Below, in pieces: positions 32,443-43,000 of a DNA stretch of 64,000 nucleotides (positions are counted from its first letter, which is position 1; each line of letters opens with the position of its first letter). The notes beneath the pieces are model-generated. The model did not search any database and was not told the origin of the DNA. It was given only the letters and a program-made list of their open reading frames with translations. Source of the stretch: Posidonia oceanica (lineage: Eukaryota; Streptophyta; Magnoliopsida; Alismatales; Posidoniaceae); contig JAZBRS010000029.1 of NCBI GenBank assembly GCA_037176725.1, forward strand, positions 47,564,001-47,628,000. The letters are read 5' to 3'. Position numbers and translations under genes: made by a program.

Positions 32443-34204
32443 CATGCACATAGAGCCACTAGATTGCCCACGCTTGAGGACCTAATGTTTTCAAAGCCTA
32501 AGAGTGATACCTTAACCTCACCTCACAAACACTTTGTGGAAGAGGGAAGGGAAATGATCTAACACTGAGATAGAGGCAAATCATAAGAAGCCCCCTCCTA
32601 GTTCATGAACAACAAGTCTGCACACATCCCTTGAGTCAGACGCGTTACCCTAGTACAAATTGGGTAGGCATCTAAGGCCAAAACCTAGAAGCGCAGAAAA
32701 GAGGGGAGTGTATCAAATGAAAGAGTGTCTCGGTTCGTCAAAGAATGAGTATCTATTGACCGAGCACTTAGAAGGAGTGAGACTACTTGCCAAAGTACCT
32801 AGAAAAAAAAGCAAAAAAGGGGTCAGAAAAGAAGGCAACAAAGAAGCTGTCCATGTGCAAGGAAAAAGAAAGAGAGTGGAAAAGACGGCAGCAAAGAAGC
32901 TGTCCAAGAGTCAAAAACTGAAAAGCTGGGGAATACTAAGCGCAGTAGGAATCAACCTTGAACTAGGAGGAGTTTAGACTTCAAATCTTCAGCCAACATC
33001 TTAGGATAGGGCGTGGACTTTCCTTCTACCCACATCCTGCACTGTACACTAAGAGGCAAGGGCCAGAGGCCTAGGTCTAGGGGCAGTTAGGTGCCAAGGC
33101 AAGCCCGTGGTATTTTCTGACTCTAGGATGCACAAGGGACCAAACTGTCAAGGTTTTCCAACCATGAGGTCCCTAGTTTCCCAACTTCCCGGAGAATTCT
33201 TCATCTCCCAGAAAATCAAAAATCCAAAAAAATATAAAATCAAAAAGCCAAAAAAATGATAAAGTCAAAATTCCAAAAAAATGATAAAATCAAAAATCAA
33301 AAAATGATAAAATTAAAAATCAAAAAAATGATAAAATAAAAAATCCAAAAAAAAAATGATAAAGTCAAAAATCCAAAAAAATGATAAAGTCAAAAATCCA
33401 AAAAATGATAAAATCAAAAATCCAAAAATAGTGAGTAGGGTAAAATCTACTCAACCAACATCATCTCATGAAACTAATAACAAGTACAGGCCAGTTATGC
33501 GAAATCTAGGACATTTTACGACTCCACGTCGTACTCAACCCCTCCTATTCAGGACGGTCGCTTGGTATTCGCCTACGAGCTAAGACTGGGATCTCAAGAA
33601 GAGACAGTCCCTCGTTTGACATATCATCTTTAGACAACAAAGCTGAGGTCAATACTTGTTATTCAAAACCTAAGTTTCTCCATTGCATTAAGACTTCTTT
33701 CCCATTCATAGCATTAGGTATGCTTAAAGTATGCATTGTATATAGGTTGTTACCAAGTGTTTTGTGACCATGTTGATTTCGCAATGTTAAGGATGTTTCT
33801 AAGCTTCCAGATGTCACTTTGGACTAGGGGCAATAATACCCCCTAGATGGACTGACGAATTTGCTGAGGTAATGCAGGAAAACAGTTCAGGGGCGTTAAA
33901 TGAGCAAATATCAGCGTCCAACGTTGGACGCGCCATCTGAAGCGTATAACAATCAATAGAGGGATGTTGGATGCCTGATTTTCTGCGTCTTACGTTATAA
34001 GCGCCCGTTTGAGCGTCTTACATTTTAACTGTGACTTAAACTGCAGAGTTTGGACAGAAGGCCCTTGATCAAATATCAAAGCCACCAGGGAGTATTTCTA
34101 AACTCAGGACAGTCCAAAACACATGAACAAGGATGGAAAATGAAATATATATATTCCCTTGAAAAGTTACATGGTCCCTAAAGATAAAAGATTACAATAA
34201 TTGA
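32443..34204. other. Element B spacer downstream of pol
   Basis: No gene is supported. A tandem array of AAAATGATAAARTCAAAAAT-type units (20-27 bp) occupies about 33215-33430. A cluster of hairpin-family motifs (AGCGTCCAACGTTGGACGCG and decayed relatives) occupies 33909-34030. The rest is unique. Confidence 0.6.
33215..33430. repeat. Short tandem repeat, AATGATAAAATCAAAAATCC type
   Basis: About nine imperfect copies of a 20-27 bp A-rich unit lie head to tail. Copies differ by the length of the A run and by AAAGTC/AAAATC. Confidence 0.85.
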
Positions 34205-35544
34205 CTATCTAATCATCTTCTTCCTTTTCCTGCGCAGTACGCCTGTCGCTTCAACCCACTCCTCGGGCTTGGGCAGTAGCTTTGAATACCACTTCCAGTG
34301 CGCATCCTCCCGTGGTAAGCAGCAAGGAGCAGTTGATGGCCCCTCTGAATCATCATGGCGGTCCAGAGACGACCAGAGAGCTCGAATGTAGTACACCATT
34401 ACTGCATCAGGTGGAAGACTACGCTCCCGAACCCGAATACGAGGAATAAAGCTCAGCCGAGGCGGCACCCCTTTCTTCTGCCCCACCATGTCAAAGCAAC
34501 GATGGGAGTTGTACACTACAAAGTGGGTGGGCCCTATCAGCTCCAACTCAACTGAAGAGCCTCGCGCCTAGTGCTTATGAGAAAGGGACGTGGAAGGTGC
34601 GGAAATGTCAATAAGGGCAGCGGACAAAGAGCAAACCCTTTCCTCAATCAAATCTATCTTCATGGGCCCGAGCCTCGGGAAATGGACCTGCAGCCACCTA
34701 GAAAGAAGGAAAGGAGAGCCTACAAAATCTCCTCCGGTGGAAACACTGGTCAGACCAAGATATGTGGCAGCAAGAATGGCCACTGAAGGAGAGTGCCAGA
34801 AATGCTCAGTAAGGCCTATCAAGAACTCAGTATGATAGACATCCAAGGAGAAATCCTTGGTGACAAATAAAGTGAGGCCTCCAATCAGTAAATGCAGACA
34901 CACCAGCAGCTAATCCTGAGAGGCAGAGTCCTCAATTCGCCGGAAGTTGAAGTACAAATGCGTCAAGTTGAGTCTGCGACCTCTGATCACTGGGAAGGTA
35001 GGCAGAAGGGTGAAGATACGGTCTATATATGTCTGCATATCTGCTGTTCCATGCGGCAATGGGAAGTCAATATCCGGCCGGGCCGCTCCAATCTGAGTTA
35101 CACCAAGCAGGCCGTGAACATCCTCTACTAGGATTGTCGCCTCACAACCCCCAAAGAAAAAAGTATGAGTCTCAGGACTCCAAAAGGCGCATGAGGCATG
35201 AAGTAGGGGCCAGTCCAAGTTTGTGCCCAATAAATCCAAAAGTCCATCAAAGCACGTACGGGCCAAAACAGATTTCCTCTCTCGAGCCCAGAGCACAAAA
35301 TCCTTCACCCAAGTGGAGTAGTAGGGGAAGTCATTATCAAAGCAAGGTGTCTTGGTAAAATTGAGGATTTCCTGCAAAGAAATTCGGAAGCATGAGGAAC
35401 AAAGGAATGTGAAGGGACCAATGAAGAGGAACATACCTTCCCGGTCTTGATAAAGGACATCATATGCCCTTCAATCTCTTCCAAAGGTTTTATGACCCCC
35501 TTCTTGTTGTGCATGAAGACATTGGGGACTGAGCTAGAAGCCAT
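34205..35544 (-). pseudogene. DUF7745/PMD-like gene, two exons, two TAG stops
   Basis: Exon 1 (35544-35437) starts MASSSVPNVFMHNKKGVIKP and ends AAG|GTATGT. The intron 35436-35373 ends TTTGCAG. Exon 2 (35372-34205) continues in phase and in one frame for about 389 codons. Typical features are LDWPLLHASCAFWSPETHTF, FGGCEATILVEDVHGLLG and later SVAILAATYLGL and FPRLGPMKIDLIEE. Only two premature stops occur, TAG at 34910 and TAG at 34568, each fitting a former CAG. A TATA box lies about 100 bp upstream. The gene is antisense to B gag. A retroelement accessory gene is favoured over a host gene because a second one sits beside it. Confidence 0.8.
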
Positions 35545-35640
35545 GAAAGCAAAAGAGAGGGAAGGAAGAAGCACAAATCAGGAAGAAATCAATAGAGAGA
35601 AAAGGGGCAAGTATGCATGAAAATCAAAGGGGTGGCCAAG

Positions 35641-35650
35641 CTTTTATAAG
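35641..35650 (-). promoter_or_regulatory. TATA box of the DUF7745-like gene
   Basis: The minus strand reads CTTATAAAAG about 100 bp upstream of the ATG at 35544. A decayed hairpin-family cluster lies 110-250 bp further upstream (35757-35900). Confidence 0.6.
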
Positions 35651-36371
35651 CACAGGAAGATCGTCGGAAATCTTTCATGCAGGCATTGAGAAAATTTCGC
35701 AAGCATTCCGGAAGATTAGACAAGAACAGGAAAGGAAAGAAAAGTTTCTGGGCTCACATCGTTGTACGCGATACGGTGCGCGTCCAACGTTAGCTGCGCC
35801 ATTTGACGCGTATAATGTTTAGAACAGCTACCGGCATTGGACACCGACATTTAAGTGGATAACGTTGGCCGCAGCAGATGAGGCGTATAACGTTTTATCA
35901 GTGACTTAAGTTACTGAACTTGGCTGGATTGCCCCCTGATCCGTGATTGAGTTGCATGCGCCCGTTTTGCCCATTCCAGAGGTTTAACTAAGTTGAAATA
36001 CACGTGTGAGCATTGGTTTCATATTTTTTGGACATCCGGGCCAGTCGAAATCTCTGGTTGCTCGTTTCATCAAGTAAATGGCTCATTAAGGCGTCGACGA
36101 CTTCATAATTCAATTCTTAAGCTTCCAGGTGAAATCTTTCCTTATAACTATGTCATTTACATACTATTTCACTTGAATATGCTGGTTTCAAGTTAATTTG
36201 GATTAAGGGCCATTATTTTGCCATATTGGTCGCTTAAGCTCACTTTAGCTTTGAGAAAGGTAATTTAAAAGAAGTATTTGACAAGTTTACTAAGTGTGCA
36301 GAAATCTAGATCTTTTCAAAATATACAATTGTTCTACAAGATCACCGGGGCATACCCCTGAAGTACAAAAG
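35651..36371. other. Intergenic spacer between the two antisense genes
   Basis: It holds the hairpin-family cluster 35757-35900 (GTTGTACGCG, GCGCGTCCAACGTTAG, GACGCGTATAATG). Beyond that I see nothing. Confidence 0.5.
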
Positions 36372-39300
36372 CTAGGGAGCACTCTCTCCCTCACCCTCAG
36401 GAGCTGAAGCAGGAGCTGTAGCAGGAGCCGGAGAAGGGGCAGTAGGGGGACGAGGCGACTGCTGAACCAAAATGCCTGACGGAGCCCTGGAGACAGACCA
36501 AGAATAGTGGCTACCCGACCGACAGCTCAGTACAGAAGGAACAGGCACCCCGAGCCTAGCACCAGCTGAAAAAACAAACCTCCGGTAGTGCCCAAGCTCA
36601 AGCTCAAGCTGGGAGATAATGCCCGCCGTGCCCTAAGAAGAGAAGCAGCCCAAAATATCAGATATAAGCGAGGACATGGAAGGCATAAAGAGGCACTGAA
36701 TTAAATCGTACCACCTAAGATTGGGCAATCTCAGCATCCCTATCAGCAACCTGCTGCTCCAGCTCTCGGATCCGAGCGCTGCTAGCGGCCACTGTCCCCT
36801 CCAGCTCGTCTAACCTCCCGACAGAGCTGGCAGCTATAAAGTCACTAGCCCGCTCCCTCAGCTCGCCCTCTAGATAAGCAACCTACAAGCAATGGCGTCA
36901 GGACCAAGAGAATTTCAAAAGCATAAATAAAATAAAGGCATATTTACCTTCTCTTGGAGATGGGAAATCCCCTTTAAGCGGTCTGGAGGGGGAGCACTAC
37001 TAGTCGAAGGCTAAAAAGGAAGATTCAAGTCAGTCACAATTCATAGCCAGACTACAAAAGCTACTTGTGAATATACCTGAGAGGCAGAGGCCCGTAGACA
37101 GTCAATCTCCCCGGTCAGAATGGAGAGCTGCTGGGTCAAATGACGTTCCTGCTGAACCTGCTCATCGGCTGGCTTGAGCTGCAAAAGAAAGAAAGCAAGT
37201 TAGCCAAATTGAATTAACAGTCTACAAAATGAAATTCAGAAGGTCACCGCTATCTCCAATTGGGCTCGAGAAGACTGAACCTCCTCCAACAGTGCTGCAC
37301 GGGAAACCACCGCCTCCCCGGGATCTGTGTCCCCAAAGGAAGGTTCCCGCGCCCAAGGAAGTGGGACCGGTGGAAGATCGTCAGAGAGGAAAACTCCCGA
37401 TCTATCCACTCAGCCCACTCCACCTCGTCCTCCTCTGTAGCATCCATCAGAGCGGGGGAACCACGACAGGCCCAGTCCAGGAGCTGTGGACCGTAGACGT
37501 CCACCCAGTGGCGAGCACAGCTGCCCCCGCCGCGTGTTTCTTGCCAAACTCGGTGAGGAGGAGGTGAAGGCTGAGCCTGCCGATGCCCCAGCTGTCATAG
37601 CGCCCTACCAATATGCTGGAAGTGGTAGTGGTTCCAGCAGTGGATCCATACGTCCCGGTCGAAAATGGCCCGATCACGGGCAATCTCGGGGACGTCTACA
37701 TGCTCTCCCTCAGCATGAGACGCCAAACCACTTGAAAGGAGCAATACATGTCAGCAAGCAGCATAAACAAATAAACAGAAGCTGAAATTAAAAGAAGCAA
37801 GTTACTTAAGTCGGGACAAGAAGCTCGAAAAGCAGACGACCGACATAGCGGTTGTTATCTGCTGGCTCGAGGGCCTACTCAGTAGCAGCCCAAAATAGTC
37901 CCCGAGGAAAGGGGACACCAATAGGAGGAACCGGAGGAGGGGCCGGGTGCAAAAAGGCGAAGTGGTCCCACACCCACATCTGCATGCAAAACGAGGAAGC
38001 TATTAGCAAGAATATAATATCCAATGCAAGCTTAAATATGCAGATTTACCTGAAGGAAGGGCAGGTTCCCACCCAGCTGGTGAGAACTGTCGTTGGTGAA
38101 GCGAAATAGGGTGGAGTACAGGTGCTCCAAGCTGGTCGCACCCCAAGCGTACTCTCCCACATGCTCCAGGTCCGCCAGAAGAGGAAGAAACCACGCCGAG
38201 AGCTTCGAGGAGGAGTGCAAGAAGAGCACCTCCCTGAACAGCACCAGGAGGAAGGCCCACAGCTGCTGGTCAGCCTCCACACCTAGTCCAGCTACGGTCT
38301 CCGCCAGCTCACTCACCCGGCGAACCTCGGAAGTAATCACCATGAGCTGCTCCCCGCTCATGGCTAACTGGCGTCCAACAAGCTCCTACGCCAAATCCGA
38401 GTAGCCCAGGCGCACCCGCCCTGTCACTGGTCTGCCCGTAACCCGGAGACCAGTCAGCCGTGCCATGTCCTCAAGGGAGAGGACAAACTCGCCCGCCCTC
38501 GTAACAATCGAGCTCGTCCAGAAGCTCCACCGCTCTGCAATCGGCTCCAGAAACATCGGACGGAGGGGAAAGTCTGGGATGGACAAGAAATGCCCAAATC
38601 CCATCCGATGCAGACGCTGCTGCTGGAAAGAAGCCAGCAAAGCGTAGGACCGGTGGACCTGACCCTAGTAGCAGCGGGTCACGGCTAGTGCTCGACTCTA
38701 CAAGCAAGTAGGAGAACTATCAGTCAGGATGAGATAATCGAACAAAATAAGGAAATAAAGAATGGAAAATGTATACCTGCCCCCTAGAAGCCAGTGTGGC
38801 AGTGGCGTACTTTGATCGGGACGCGTCCCTACGCGGTCCCGATGCCTGCACCTCGTCTCTAGGGATCTGCTCCCGCTAGTAGTCTGGGGGATCCCTCGCA
38901 TCGCCCTCTGCCTCCCGTCGGACGAAGTCAACCATGTTCCGCCACCAGCTGTCATCCTCACCAAACTGCGCAAGGAAAGGGTCGACTGGCCTCACCTCGG
39001 GCACCTCCGAGGGCCCCGCCTCGTCTAGGCTGACCTCAGGCCTCGCCTCTGAGACTGTCTCCTCTGAATCCTCCAAGCTAAAGGAAGTGCTGGAACCGGA
39101 GACCGCCTCCGCCGTCGTCTCTACGGCCTCCCCGGAACCAGAGTCCTCCCCCATAGTGGCCTCACTGGCCGTCGCCTCCACCTCCACAGTGTCGTCACCA
39201 ACCACCACCTCGGCCTCCACGGAACCACCAACGGCAGCTCCTGTCTCTGCTCCTGCAGCCTCGACATCACCACCAGACGACTCCCCAAGCCTCGCCATGG

Positions 39301-39613
39301 CACCACCAGCGTCCACCACCCCCGTCGCAGTCCGGTTGGCCTCCACGGCCACCCTAGCAGCCAGCCCAGGTACAGCCACGTCGCCCCCAGCCACCACAGC
39401 CACCGAGCTCACTGCCACAGCCGCCGAACTCGCTGCCACGGCCTTGCCGTCGCCTACCACGACTTCACCGACACCTCTCGCAGCCCTCGCCACCGTGTCC
39501 CACACCACAGCAGCCCTAGCCGCCGCCTCCAACACCATCTCACCAAAAGAGGAAGGGCCGGTCCGAGCCCGTTTAGCTGCCCTAGTATAAAATTGCGATA
39601 TTTGCCTCTCCAT
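36372..39613 (-). pseudogene. Multi-exon PMD gene with C-terminal coiled coil
   Basis: Exons by splice sites: 39613-38777, 38697-38050, 37979-37806, 37731-~37247, 37178-37077, 37010-36948, 36882-36715, 36632-36372. The first three and last four introns are all phase 0. Exon 1 is Ala/Val/Glu-rich; exons 2-4 carry the PMD, with GEFVLSLEDMARLTGLRVTG in exon 2, LFELLVPT at the end of exon 3, then a continuation of PMD in exon 4. Later exons form a coiled coil (GRLDELEGTVAASSARIREL) and a Pro/Ala tail. Faults: TAG at about 38876, 38664, 38386, 37876 and 36715, TAA at the end of exon 3, a damaged acceptor (CAAG) for exon 4 and an indel inside it. PMD proteins occur as host silencing factors and in transposons. 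Confidence 0.8.
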
Positions 39614-39720
39614 TAAGGTAAGTTCACCGGAATGGGGAGGAAGGCCGCCGGAGAGGATGCTATCGCCGAAGAAGAAGAAGGGAGGAAGAGCAGATGGCCA
39701 CCCGCGGCGTAGGATGAGGG

Positions 39721-39730
39721 CTTTATACCT
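39721..39730 (-). promoter_or_regulatory. TATA box of the PMD gene
   Basis: The minus strand reads AGGTATAAAG about 110 bp upstream of the ATG at 39613. A hairpin-family motif (GTTGTACGCG...GCGTCCAACA, 39738-39770) directly adjoins it upstream. Confidence 0.6.
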
Positions 39731-40055
39731 TTCAACGTTGTACGCGTGAATCTCAGCGTCCAACACCTCGGGAAGAAAGAATGTTATACGTGCCTTATGA
39801 CGTGTTCAATGTTTTGCAAGTTAAAACGTTAGCCGTTGGTTTTCCAGCGTTTAACGTTGGACGCTCCATTTTGAGCATGCAATGCTTTAAGTTCAGGGAA
39901 GTGTTCTGAATTCTGATATTCTCATTCAACTCATACAAATTCATTCAAAAGAGACCAAAGAGACGAAATAAATTTTATTGATGATAAATGATACATTTCT
40001 AACTACATCTTCTGTCTTTTTGAAGGGAATTGAATGAACAATTTAGGACGCACGC
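39731..40055. other. B region upstream of the PMD gene, up to LTR E
   Basis: It contains further hairpin-family sites (39825-39890: GTTAGCCGTTGG, CGTTTAACGTTGGACGC). No gene is seen. It ends at the E insertion; CACGC (40051-40055) would be E's left target site, whose partner lies outside the window. Confidence 0.5.
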
Positions 40056-43000
40056 TGTTGACTCCCCATTTTGACAGGCTTGAATCAATTGGAGTCTTCT
40101 GGCAACTTCTGGATCCAAATCTAGGTCAAAACTACACATTCCCTTTCATCCTTCTCTCCAAAATAAGCCCAAACTTGACCTCAGATTACACCCCTTTCCT
40201 TAACCCAAAACTTACCCAAAAACCATAGAGAAACCCACCATTCCCAACTTAGCAAACCTACCTAAACCCTTAGAAATTTCCAACCTAAAACCACTCCCAA
40301 AACCCTAGAAAACCTAGGTAAAACTACCCTTTTTCTACACCTCAAAACCCTTCTAAAACTTTCTCAAAACCAAACCAAAACGCTAGGAGCAACACTAGAG
40401 ACCCTAGGCTACACATTCTCCAAAATTCACCCCTTTTCAAAACCTCTAAACCCTCCATTTACCCAAATTATCCTTTTCTCTCTCCTAGATTATTCTTTTC
40501 TCTCTCCTCTCTCTCTCTCCTGATTATCCTCCTTCTTTTCACCCCCTTCTCTCCTTTTTTCATGCCTGGCTGTGGGCCCCGTTGTGCTTCTATCTCTTCT
40601 CAATCTTATTCCTATTTTATCTTATTTTTAACATTTTCTTTGACCTTCAAAAAATTATTTTCTTTCAACTCCTCTCTTTCCTATTTATTCCTCCATTTCT
40701 CCCTTTTCTTCTTCCTTTTAATTTCCTTTTCCTTTCTCTTACTAAATCCTTAAAAAACCCATGAAAACTTTCAAGAACCCTAAAACAGAAGGAAAGCAAA
40801 CTAAAACCCTAAAATAAATAATTAAAAACCTAAACAAACAATTAAAAAAAAAAGCCTAACTAAATCTAACTAAAACCAAGAAACCAAGAATGCAAGCTAA
40901 AAAATGCAAAACAAATCAAAAGAAAATTCTGTAAAATCATGGAAAAGACTAAAATGTAACCAAAACAAGCAAAAGTAAAATCCCTACTAAAAAATAATAA
41001 AAAACAAATCCTAAAAAGAAAAGAAAACAATTAAAGAAAAAAAAACACTAAGACAATCACTTAAGGAAAAGAGAAACCTAACTTAACAAATTTAAAAAGA
41101 ATAATTCAAAAACCTAACTAAAAGGAAAGACAAACAATCAAAAATCTAAAAAAACTTAATTAAAAACTTAACAAGAAAACTTGATTAAAAAAAAAATTAA
41201 AAGAACTTAACAAACAAAAATAAAAAACAAATCAAAGAAGACTTAAGAAAAAAGACTAAAATCCAAAAATCTAAAACTCACTCTAATTAATCTAAAAACA
41301 AACTTTAAAAATCCTAATTAACATCCCAAGTACTTAACAAGAAAAACATAATTAAAAAACCAACTTAAGAGACTTAACAAACATTTAATCAAAACCAAAA
41401 ATAAATCAAAAGCAAAGAAAACCCTAAAAACCCTAATCAAAACTAAAACCCCTTTAAACCTAATTAACCAACCAAAAACAATCATTAAAAAGCTTAATCA
41501 AAGTCCTAATTTAAAACACAATCACTCTAAAAACTTTTTCTATTTTTATTTTATTTTATTTTTATTTTTATCAACTTTATTTCTTCCTTCTTTCTCTTCC
41601 TCTACCCTTTCCTTCCTCTCCTCCTTTCTTTCTTTTTTTTCTTTCTTCTCCTGCTAGGCCCAGTCCGGCCCTTTTCCACTTCCTTCCTTCTTTTCTTTCC
41701 TTCTTTTTTTTTTCACACAGCAGCCCGACCCACAGCCTTCAACCCCCTCCTTCCTTCTCCTTCTTCTTCTTCTCCCACAGTCCTCCCTCTCCCGCGCCAC
41801 CAGTCTCCCTCCACCTCCTTCAAATTCAGTTTTTCTTCTCCCTCCCGATCGCCATCAGCTCCAGTTCGCTCCTCCTCTCCTGCGTCTCAGCGGATCTTCC
41901 GATGGCATTAAATGCCAGCCCTCTCGCCGACCGCTCCTCTCCCATCAGTAGCCGCAGCCCACGCCGGTGGATTTGAATCTAGCCCGCGCTTCTCCTCCCA
42001 GCAGCTGCTTAAAAAGCCTCAGACTTCATCTCCTTCCTCCGCTTTTTCGTCGTCCAGGAGAGAGTGAGAGAATCCAGAGCATCCAGCATCCGAATCCCCT
42101 CCTTCCTCCACTGAAAAACTCAGCTCTTCCTCCTCTTCCCTTCCACTAAAACTAGTGCCCGTTCCACCCAGCAAATCACTCCCATTTCACCTAGAAATCT
42201 CACCCAGACAACCACCACTTCAGCCCGCCATTCCACAGCCAATACACCCCTGAAACCTTCCCTCAATTCCACCTGAACCAACTCAACAACCCAACACTCC
42301 ATCCTCCAAAATTTCCTGACACTGCAATCCACTGAACCTTCCCAAATTCCCCCACCAAGCTCGCCTGAACACCACCTTCTAAACCCACCTGGGCTCTAGC
42401 TCCAAGCCTCACCACAGACCAAATCCCTCACAACAAACACCTATCCCCTTTCTCTGCCAGAAAATCACCATACCTGCAAACTCCCTCTCCAGCAATCTAC
42501 AGACTAACTTAAACCCTCCTACACCATCACTAAGCCTCCAGAAGTTCACCGGTGCCCTCCAGTTGGTCCCGAGAGCAGTGAATAGCCTCACCCACCTGCT
42601 GCTGCCTCCAGTCCACCCAAAACTCCAAATCTTCGCTCCGGTCATCGAAGCTTCACACCGAGCATCCAGGAAGCTCCGGAGCACATCACGGATCCGATCT
42701 TGACCTTCCCGAGCAGTCGACGATGCCTGCACCAGCCGGACGATCTCTGCCAACAACCAGTGAAGCACTGGACGTTGGGGGGACACTCCAGACTGCAAAA
42801 TAGGTATCCCTCTGCACCTTTAGCTTAGTTTTTCTCTGCTCTTGCTTCCTAGCCCCTTAGACTAGGGTTCCAGTGCCTTTCTCACCGAGTCAATGCCGCC
42901 GGCAACTTCTTCTTCTCCGGCGAGCTCTGAGCTCGGATCGCCGCTCCAACTGCAGAACGCCTCGCCGATCGTCACCTGAGGTCCGCACGACCTCCAGGAT

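Larger units (their letters stand above)
27983..40055 (+). mobile_element. Element B: gag-only Tat-like element with antisense PMD genes
   Basis: Plus-strand sense is set by gag (29450-30910) and by the integrase C-terminus (32299-32442). Almost all of pro-pol is missing between them, so the element depended on partners for protease, RT and integrase. The minus strand of its 3' half holds two PMD/DUF7745-type genes. Antisense extra ORFs downstream of pol are known from Tat relatives such as Grande and Retand. Neither LTR could be delimited: the 5' one may lie in 27983-29400, the 3' one is beyond the inserted E/C/D block. Confidence 0.75.
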
